From Gammaproteobacteria bacterium (lineage in GTDB: Bacteria; Pseudomonadota; Gammaproteobacteria; GRL18), in the NCBI GenBank assembly GCA_016744375.1, contig JADGEM010000026.1, positions 1 to 55,801 of the forward strand: a DNA stretch of 55,801 bases, read 5' to 3'. Position numbers and translations under genes: made by a program. Under the pieces are notes generated by a model that saw only the letters and a list, made by a program, of their open reading frames with translations, made no database searches and was not told where the DNA came from. Below, one piece after another: positions 49,756-55,801 of the stretch. Numbering within the stretch: the stretch's first letter is position 1; each line of letters starts with the position of its first letter.

Positions 49756-50437
49756 GTGGAGTCAGCCTGATTTCAACTCGCCTGTTTTGTGAGCGACCGG
49801 ATGCCGTGTTATTAGAGGCAATGGGGTGATCTTCTCCGAGGCCCTGGGTAATGATTCTTTGTGGCAGCACTTGCCTTGTTTGCAGGTAGCGAGAAACAGA
49901 GCCTGCTCGCTGTTGAGACAGGGTCATATTATAAGAGGCTTTGCCGACACTGTCTGTATGCCCATAGATGTCGACATAAGTTTTTTCATATTCATTAATG
50001 ACTTTGGCTACGGAACCCAGGACACGATAAAAGTCAGCTGAAATATTACTGGATGCTGTATCAAAAGTGATATTGCCCGGCATATTGAGAATGATAGAAT
50101 TACCCGATCGTGTAACACTGACCCCAGTTGCTTCAAGTTCCTGACGTAATTTTGCTTCCTGTACATCCATATAATAGCCAATGCCGCCACCGGTCAGAGC
50201 ACCGATTCCAGCGCCGATAAGAGCAGATTTTCTATTATCACCTGCAATAACACCAATCACTGCACCACTAAGAGCACCAATTCCTGCACCTTTTACGACA
50301 TTGCTTGTTTTTTCTTCGCGAGTATAGGGGTTAACTGTGGTGCACGCACTAAGCAATAGACTTGATAATAAAAGAACAGTGCCGGGTAAATGCGTTTTAG
50401 AAAATGTTTTTTTTATCTGTAAATCAGCTTTATGCAT
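49748..50437 (-). CDS. OmpA-family lipoprotein with glycine-zipper domain
   Basis: A lipoprotein signal ends in lipobox LLSAC (Cys32). Residues about 48-92 form a glycine-zipper membrane segment (GAGIGALSGAVIGVIAG, GAGIGALTGGGIGYYMD). Residues about 115-225 are an OmpA-type peptidoglycan-binding domain (ITFDTASSNIS, VDIYGHTDSVGKASYNMTLSQQRAGSV, NRRVEIRL). The layout is that of YiaD-type envelope proteins tying the outer membrane to peptidoglycan. Confidence 0.93.
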   Translation of the reverse strand: MHKADLQIKKTFSKTHLPGTVLLLSSLLLSACTTVNPYTREEKTSNVVKGAGIGALSGAVIGVIAGDNRKSALIGAGIGALTGGGIGYYMDVQEAKLRQELEATGVSVTRSGNSIILNMPGNITFDTASSNISADFYRVLGSVAKVINEYEKTYVDIYGHTDSVGKASYNMTLSQQRAGSVSRYLQTRQVLPQRIITQGLGEDHPIASNNTASGRSQNRRVEIRLTPLT

Positions 50438-50505
50438 AGAGTATCCTATAAGTGTTCAGTTGATGAGTTGATGCTTATCTGCTCAACTCTGTGTTATGTG
50501 GTTTA

Positions 50506-50946
50506 TTATTCAGTTTTTTGTGGTGGATTACACCAATAACTGACCTCTTTTTCTGCCCGCAAAAAAGTATCTTTGGTTTCCTGCTCTGTCAGGCGTACTT
50601 TTTGTTTGCGGTCATCATCATAGCGGAATAAGAATGGGGCTTCTCTGTATTTTTCTAATGCCGCTTTTGAATCCTGGCAAATTTTTTCACGCTCGGTATC
50701 TCCTCCATCATCACTGACTTCAGAATTGTCTTTTTTCTGATCATGAAAAATGTTGCTGCCCAGGTGCATTTTTTTTGCAGATTTGTTTCCTGGCCTGGCG
50801 GCATAATGGATTCGACCGTCTTCATCGGTCCATTTATATATTTGAGTATTTTTCTTATCATTTTCGGCAAAGGCAACATTTGCTAGAGTGATGCTCAGGA
50901 TTGCTATCAGAGAAAGGGTGACTATTCGGCTAATAAGAGATTTCAT
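50506..50946 (-). CDS. DUF4124-domain periplasmic protein
   Basis: A signal peptide (cleavage after VAFA near 27) is followed by a DUF4124 domain (IYKWTDEDGRIHYAARPGNKSAKKM, residues about 36-60). An acidic linker and a C-terminal helical region with two cysteines (near 90 and 138) follow. The function of the family is unknown. It lies upstream of the OmpA-like gene on the same strand with a 68-base gap. Confidence 0.88.
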   Translation of the reverse strand: MKSLISRIVTLSLIAILSITLANVAFAENDKKNTQIYKWTDEDGRIHYAARPGNKSAKKMHLGSNIFHDQKKDNSEVSDDGGDTEREKICQDSKAALEKYREAPFLFRYDDDRKQKVRLTEQETKDTFLRAEKEVSYWCNPPQKTE

Positions 50947-51082
50947 TGTAACTCCTTGGCAGACTATGTAATTTCTTTCATTATAGTCGTTTTTTTCTAA
51001 TATAAATGTGAAAAATGATTATAGGAGGGATTTTAGTTTATTCATTAGGATTATTTTGTGTGCTGTGTCTCTTTCCAGACCA

Positions 51083-51110
51083 AAAAAAAGCATCCCGAAG
51101 GATGCTTTTT
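51083..51110 (-). terminator. Intrinsic terminator after amtB
   Basis: On the minus strand AAAAAGCATCC, a TTCG tetraloop and GGATGC are followed by eight Ts. It ends the glnK-amtB transcript 44 bases after the amtB stop codon. Confidence 0.93.
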
Positions 51111-51153
51111 AAGTTGTTATGTTTGTTTATTATAAACAAACAGGCAAACAAGG

Positions 51154-52437
51154 TTACTTATTGGTAAACTCTGGATAGGCTTCCAATCCACACTCAGAGA
51201 GGTCAACGCCCTGGTATTCCTCTTCTTCGCTGACACGGATGCCCATGACCATTTTGATAATAAACCAGACGACCAGACTTGTTGAGAATACCCAGCCGAA
51301 GATAGTTGCTGCACCGATTAACTGTCCAGAGAAACTAACATCGCCATTCGTCAGAGGGACCAGCATTAGACCTAAAAAGCCGACAACACCATGAACAGAG
51401 ATGGCACCCACAGGATCATCAATTCTTAATTTATCCAGAGTCAGGATACTGAAAACAACCAGAACGCCACCCATTGCACCAAACAGTGTTGCTGTTAGAG
51501 GTGATGGTGTTGATGGTTCAGCGGTAATGGCTACCAGCCCTGCTAAAGCACCGTTTAACAGCATAGTTAAGTCTGCTTTTCCATAAAGAATGCGAGCAAC
51601 TATTAATGCTGCAATTGCACCACCTGCTGCAGCCGCATTAGTATTTAAGAAAACCATTGCAACGGCGTTGGCATTGGTGATATCGCCCAGCTTTAATACA
51701 GAACCACCATTAAAACCAAACCAACCCATCCATAAGATGAAGGTTCCCAGTGTTGCTAAAGGCAGGTTTGCACCTGGAATTGCTTTAATTTCGCCATTTT
51801 TACCATATTTTCCTTTACGAGCACCGAGTAAAAGAACACCGGCCAGAGCAGCTGAAGCACCTGCCATGTGAACAATGCCAGAACCAGCAAAATCAGAAAA
51901 ACCCAGATCTCCAAGATTATATAGACCAAAGACATCAGCTCCGTTCCAGGTCCATGCACCTTCCATTGGGTAAATGAAAGCAGTCATAACCACAGCAAAT
52001 AATAAGAATGCCCAAAGTTTCATGCGTTCAGCAACGGCACCGGACACAATTGACATTGCAGTGGCTACAAAAACAACCTGGAAGAAAAAGTCAGAAGCAC
52101 CGGAGTAGATTGAACCGCCGCCGAAGCCGTCTTCACGACCCGCAAATTCAGTTAGTTTATCAGCAACATAACCGTCACCAACAACTAAATCTGTTAAGAA
52201 CATACTGCCGCCATACATGATGTCATAACCGACAACCAGGTACATAATGCATGAAATTGCAAAAAGTGCGACGTTTTTAGTTAGAATTTCTGCAGTGTTT
52301 TTAGTTCTGACGAGACCAGCTTCCAGCATTGAAAAGCCGGCTGCCATCCACATGACCAATGCACCACACATTAGAAAGTAAAATGTATCAAGTGCATACT
52401 GCAGATGATAAACGTTTTGTAATACAGTGTTATCCAC
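51154..52437 (-). CDS. amtB: Ammonium transporter
   Basis: Trimeric inner-membrane ammonium channel of the Amt/Rh family. The 427-residue protein has about 11 helices, starting directly with the periplasmic segment and no long signal peptide. Pore landmarks are present: AGFSMLEAGLVRTKN, GSGIVHMAGASAAL (first pore His), MGWFGFNGGS and ISVHGVVGFLG (second pore His). The start is GTG 52437 with GGAG 6 bases upstream. The C-terminal tail, which contacts GlnK, is present. It lies 35 bases after glnK in one operon. Confidence 0.96.
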   Translation of the reverse strand: MDNTVLQNVYHLQYALDTFYFLMCGALVMWMAAGFSMLEAGLVRTKNTAEILTKNVALFAISCIMYLVVGYDIMYGGSMFLTDLVVGDGYVADKLTEFAGREDGFGGGSIYSGASDFFFQVVFVATAMSIVSGAVAERMKLWAFLLFAVVMTAFIYPMEGAWTWNGADVFGLYNLGDLGFSDFAGSGIVHMAGASAALAGVLLLGARKGKYGKNGEIKAIPGANLPLATLGTFILWMGWFGFNGGSVLKLGDITNANAVAMVFLNTNAAAAGGAIAALIVARILYGKADLTMLLNGALAGLVAITAEPSTPSPLTATLFGAMGGVLVVFSILTLDKLRIDDPVGAISVHGVVGFLGLMLVPLTNGDVSFSGQLIGAATIFGWVFSTSLVVWFIIKMVMGIRVSEEEEYQGVDLSECGLEAYPEFTNK

Positions 52438-52472
52438 GGTGTTCTCCTAGCTCTAAGTATAAAGAAGGTAGC

Positions 52473-52850
<378 letters not shown>

Positions 52851-52863
52851 TTATCTAGTAATT

Positions 52864-53001
52864 AGCAGATATCATGCCATTGATTAATAATCTAATAATT
52901 ACAAAGATATACATGATATTTAAGGTATATATTGGAATAGAAATGCACCACAATGGGATAACCATGTACTTTGCACAAAAATGGTGCACCGTACTGGTGC
53001 G
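52864..53001 (-). promoter_or_regulatory. Sigma-54 promoter and tandem NtrC-type sites for glnK-amtB
   Basis: On the minus strand TGGCATGATATCTGCT (52864-52879) has GG and GC 10 bases apart, the -24/-12 spacing, and lies 53 bases before the glnK start. Upstream are TGCACAAAAATGGTGCA (52972-52988) and TGCACCGTACTGGTGCG (52985-53001), both matching the NtrC pattern TGCAC-N7-GTGCA and overlapping by 4 bases, plus a degenerate third site (52944-52960). The 90-120-base distance to the promoter fits NtrC enhancers. Confidence 0.85.
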
Positions 53002-53082
53002 AAATAGATGTTATGCAATTGATTGGGTCAGAAATGAAAAAATGATAGAATACGGCACCGAGATTAAACGAAAGGTTTACCC

Positions 53083-53331
53083 ATGAATACTCAGTTTTTT
53101 GATGATATTGCTTCTAAAATCAGTAAAGCCCTCCCGCCCGTTCCAACCGGAATGAAGGCAGAGCTGGAACAGTCTATAAGAAATATATTACACAACGCTT
53201 TTGATAAGCTGGATTTAGTGACAAGAGAAGATTTTGAAGTCCAATCTTCTGTCTTGCAGAAAACCAGAATAAAATTAGAATTGCTGGAAAAAAAATTGAC
53301 TGAGCTTGAAGAAAAAATGGATATAAAATAG
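53083..53331 (+). CDS. ubiK: Ubiquinone biosynthesis accessory factor UbiK
   Basis: The 82-residue protein is all-helical: FFDDIASKISKALPPVPTGMKAELEQSIRNIL, then a C-terminal coiled coil (LQKTRIKLELLEKKLTELEEK), as in UbiK/YqiC, which binds UbiJ and stimulates ubiquinone synthesis. GAAAGG precedes the ATG. It is divergent from glnK, an arrangement also known in Pseudomonas-type genomes. Confidence 0.92.
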   Translation: MNTQFFDDIASKISKALPPVPTGMKAELEQSIRNILHNAFDKLDLVTREDFEVQSSVLQKTRIKLELLEKKLTELEEKMDIK

Positions 53332-53378
53332 CTTTGACTTTTAAAGATTTCTTTCCCTGTTATAGGTACGAACAATAT

Positions 53379-55475
53379 ATGCATCCCAAAAGTCTGCTGA
53401 AATATTGCTGTCTGTTTTTTTTGCTTACCCCTATTACCTCCTTTTCTTCGACCGGGCAGGAGTCTTCAACAGGTCAAGAGTCTTCAACAGGTCTAGAGTC
53501 TTCAACGGATCAAGAGTCTTCAACAGGTCAAGAACAGAACTATACCGAGATGAGTCTTCAGCAACTCATGTCGCTGGAAATTTTCACTGCGGCTTCGCTC
53601 TTGCCGACAGAACTGAAAAAAGCGCCAGGGACGGTTTATAGTTTTAAGCGTAAGGATTTTGAACGTCTGGGTGTGAGACGGCTCAATGAACTTCTGGAAT
53701 TTGTACCGGGATTTCAATTAAATCAATATCGTAAGCGCCATCGCTCAGTATGGGCCAGAGGCATGATTGATCGTTACAATAATAAAATGAAGCTTATGGT
53801 GGATGGTGTACCCATTGAGCATGTTTATTATGGTCATTTTTCCGCAGGAGAGAATCTGGCTCTGGACAATATTGGTAAAGTAGAAGTTATAATTGGACCA
53901 GCCTCTTCCTTATATGGCGCAAATGCCTTTGCAGGATTGATCTCTGTGACAACAAGGGAATTTACCGGTAAAGGTAATATAAAGGAAGAAGGAGGGGAAG
54001 CCTATGTGGAAACAGGCATTGAATTAGGCAACCATAGCCGAGCCAAAGGCACTGTTTTTTATAATAGTGAAAAATTACAGGGTTTCTTTAGTTATCTGGA
54101 TCAGGATGCGCCTTTTGATAAAGACAGAGACAGCTTTGTTGGCACAAGTGTTTCTCAGCCTTTGGATGAACAATACAAAAATCTATACCTCAAAGCGGAG
54201 CCCATAAAAGGGCTTCAACTCTCGTTTGACTATCAATACAGTGACACGCCCTTTGTTTTTTTTCCTGAAAATGCACCTCATAATACCCGAGATAATGCGG
54301 AAGAACATTTTTATAACCTTTCTGCCCGCTATGAGTCCGGCAATCTGAAAAAGGGTAAATTGGAGACAATTGCTTATTATGTTGATGATCAGGCGAAAGA
54401 GGTCTATAAACATGATCAGGGAGAAATTGCTTATAAAGAGAACAGAGACTCACGCTATTATGGTATTAAGGCAACCTGGCTGAAGACTCTGTTTGTTAAT
54501 CATACCATGGCATTTGGTGGAGAATGGCAGCATGATGAAGCTAAAAATATGGATTATGTCAAAAACTGGAACCATAATACCGGTTATTATAATCCACCAC
54601 TGAGTGGTTCTTTGTTGTCCAATAATAATGAAGAAAATGATAATTATGCAATTTTTTATCAGGATGTCTGGGAAATTAACACGGAACTGACGGCTACAAT
54701 GGGGGCTCGTTATGATGTCTTTGACCGATTTGATAATGATAGTAATTATCGTCTTGCTTTAGTTTATACACCAACGGCTCAGCAGACGATAAAAATGCTT
54801 TGGGGGACTGCGGTCAGAAAACCCACCTATCGAGAATATTTAAAGGTTCTAGAAAATACATCATTTGTCTCAGCTATGCCTGATACGGAAAAAATGGAGA
54901 CCTTTGAACTGGGTTACGCTTATCAGTGGGAAAATGCCAATCTCAATGTGACGGCTTTTTATAATGAATTTGATGACTATCTTCATGAAATTTCAACACC
55001 TGACGGGAATGATGAATACTTTGTTAATAGTGAGAACTCCTGGCGCATACATGGGGTGGAGGTCTTATCAGAATATCAGGTAAGCAGTGATGTGAATCTT
55101 CGGGCAACACTGGGGTGGTTAACTGCCAGAGAATCCGGTAATGGTGATATTCCTTATTTAGCAGAATGGACAGCCAGTTTTCTAAGTGATTACCGCTGGC
55201 GCCCGTCCCATCATTTAGTTTTTACTCTTATGTATAACGATGACAGAAAAGATACCAATGATCAAAAATTCAGTACTGATGATGCCGATGAGTTTGTCAC
55301 TTTGAATGTTCATGCTTATGGTCAAATTATTAATAATTTTTCCTATCAGGTCGGGGTTAGAAACTTAACGGATGAAACCGTGTTTGATACCGCGGCCGAT
55401 TTTGATGATCGTTATAATACTCAGAGAACTGAAAGAGAGCTCTGGGGTAAGATCACTTACACATACCGGTTTTGA
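53379..55475 (+). CDS. TonB-dependent outer-membrane receptor
   Basis: A signal peptide (residues about 1-24, ending SFSS) is followed by a repeat-coded Ser/Thr/Gly/Gln/Glu spacer. A plug domain comes next (MSLQQLMSLEIFTAASL, APGTVYSFKRKDFERLG, DGVPIEHVYYG, VEVIIGPASSLYGANAFAGLISVTT) and then a beta-barrel of about 500 residues ending in aromatic Phe (ITYTYRF). The MSLQQLMSLE-type N-terminus and the yfiR gene behind it suggest a receptor linked to cyclic-di-GMP signalling; its ligand is unknown. ATG 53379 keeps the signal peptide; the frame also extends to a TTG at 53334 without benefit. Confidence 0.92.
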   Translation: MHPKSLLKYCCLFFLLTPITSFSSTGQESSTGQESSTGLESSTDQESSTGQEQNYTEMSLQQLMSLEIFTAASLLPTELKKAPGTVYSFKRKDFERLGVRRLNELLEFVPGFQLNQYRKRHRSVWARGMIDRYNNKMKLMVDGVPIEHVYYGHFSAGENLALDNIGKVEVIIGPASSLYGANAFAGLISVTTREFTGKGNIKEEGGEAYVETGIELGNHSRAKGTVFYNSEKLQGFFSYLDQDAPFDKDRDSFVGTSVSQPLDEQYKNLYLKAEPIKGLQLSFDYQYSDTPFVFFPENAPHNTRDNAEEHFYNLSARYESGNLKKGKLETIAYYVDDQAKEVYKHDQGEIAYKENRDSRYYGIKATWLKTLFVNHTMAFGGEWQHDEAKNMDYVKNWNHNTGYYNPPLSGSLLSNNNEENDNYAIFYQDVWEINTELTATMGARYDVFDRFDNDSNYRLALVYTPTAQQTIKMLWGTAVRKPTYREYLKVLENTSFVSAMPDTEKMETFELGYAYQWENANLNVTAFYNEFDDYLHEISTPDGNDEYFVNSENSWRIHGVEVLSEYQVSSDVNLRATLGWLTARESGNGDIPYLAEWTASFLSDYRWRPSHHLVFTLMYNDDRKDTNDQKFSTDDADEFVTLNVHAYGQIINNFSYQVGVRNLTDETVFDTAADFDDRYNTQRTERELWGKITYTYRF
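53460..53531 (+). repeat. Four 18-bp tandem repeats in the TonB-receptor gene
   Basis: Four copies of an 18-base unit (gagtcttcaacaggtcaa and variants) encode E-S-S-T-G-Q repeats between signal peptide and plug. A fifth, degenerate unit lies just upstream (53442-53459). The unit is a multiple of 3, so copy-number change would lengthen the spacer without frameshift. Confidence 0.92.
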
Positions 55476-55484
55476 GGATAGGCA

Positions 55485-55799
55485 TTGAATACTCTTAACC
55501 GTTTTTTTCTTAACTATAAAGTGATTAATTACTTTAATTGTCTGTCTGAACGCCTGTTCTCTGTTGCTTGTATTATTGCTTTATGTTTTATTCTGATGCC
55601 AGATGTTTATGCTGCCCAGAAAAGCAAAATCAATGAGCAATTGAAAGTAAAAGCAGCCTTTGTTCTTAACCTGGCCCGCTTTGTTGAATGGCCGGATGAA
55701 ATAAGGGTATTCGTAAAACCTTGTAGAAATATCATTTTCTTAACTTTTCCATCATATGTAGAATTTCTGTTCCAAGATTCAGCTCAGGTTCGTCAATGA
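55485..55799 (+). pseudogene. YfiR-family gene, apparently truncated
   Basis: The protein starts with a signal peptide region (SVACIIALCFILMPDVYA, cleavage near 43) and has the YfiR opening block VKAAFVLNLARFVEWPDE, after which family resemblance stops. YfiR-type proteins normally continue for about 110 more residues with FRLCVLG-like strands. The last 33 residues (from about position 55700) read as random-frame sequence overlapping a minus-strand ATPase tail. TTG 55485 has GAGG about 8 bases upstream, and the gene follows the receptor by 9 bases. In other species YfiR is a periplasmic repressor of the YfiN diguanylate cyclase. I infer disruption by inserted DNA. Confidence 0.65.
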
Positions 55800-55801
55800 G
55801 C
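55732..55801 (-). CDS. C-terminal end of an AAA/ABC-type ATPase (partial)
   Basis: From the window edge the minus strand reads LIDEPELNLGTEILHMMEKLRK then stop (TGA at 55732-55734). LIDEPELNL is the Walker B-type motif of AAA_21/OLD-like and ABC-type ATPases, followed by a short tail. The gene extends right of the window. Only 22 residues are visible, so identification rests on one motif. Confidence 0.45.
   Translation of the reverse strand, partial: LIDEPELNLGTEILHMMEKLRK

Noticed and set aside
53442..53531. CRISPR-like array
   Set aside because: The 18-base units are contiguous without spacers and encode an in-frame peptide repeat.

Overview
The window is a piece of a low-GC gammaproteobacterial chromosome. 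The core gene order (mrcA divergent from pilMNOPQ, then aroK-aroB-dgt-damX-gltB-gltD-hemE) is the one known around the pil/aro/glt region of Pseudomonas and related gammaproteobacteria. rho, trxA, rep, priA, argS, ubiK and glnK-amtB are also gammaproteobacterial in type. No 16S rRNA or other species marker is present, so I do not name a genus. A free-living, possibly aquatic bacterium with type IV pili, ammonium uptake and a TonB receptor is a reasonable inference.

Positions 1 to about 10467 are accessory DNA. It is visibly A/T-rich and ends at a tyrosine integrase beside the 3' end of a tRNA-Arg(CCG) gene, as expected for an integrative element; its other end lies left of the window. On the plus strand it carries an almost gapless run: an AbiEi-like antitoxin with a nuclease-like N-terminus, an AbiEii-like nucleotidyltransferase toxin, a tiny bridging ORF, a SIR2-family NADase-like protein, a 961-residue protein of no family I recognise (start codon overlapping the SIR2 stop), and a NucS/DUF91-type PD-(D/E)XK nuclease. 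This SIR2 + large partner + nuclease set is the best candidate for an undescribed anti-phage system. An IS5-family element has inserted into the last codons of the nuclease gene.

Positions 10470-23480 hold core genes: a cytochrome c5, a double-length TorF-type porin, rep, trxA, rho, rpmE with a structured leader, a secreted SNase-type nuclease whose start codon sits inside the rpmE terminator, malic enzyme, a small basic protein and PBP1a. Positions 23966-42294 hold the type IV pilus alignment/secretin operon pilMNOPQ, two shikimate genes, dgt, an enlarged DamX-like SPOR protein, glutamate synthase and hemE.

Positions 42357-53331 hold a FliL-like protein, a fructosamine-kinase-like protein, priA, argS, an FtsN-like SPOR protein, a TauE/SafE permease, a CWC protein, an OmpA-like lipoprotein, a DUF4124 protein, then amtB and glnK divergent from ubiK. 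The glnK promoter has a well-spaced sigma-54 site and tandem NtrC-type sites; the TorF-type porin gene 40 kb away also has a well-spaced sigma-54-like site, so both may belong to one nitrogen regulon. The window ends with a TonB-dependent receptor and a yfiR gene that appears cut short by foreign DNA, whose minus strand encodes the tail of an AAA/ABC-type ATPase.
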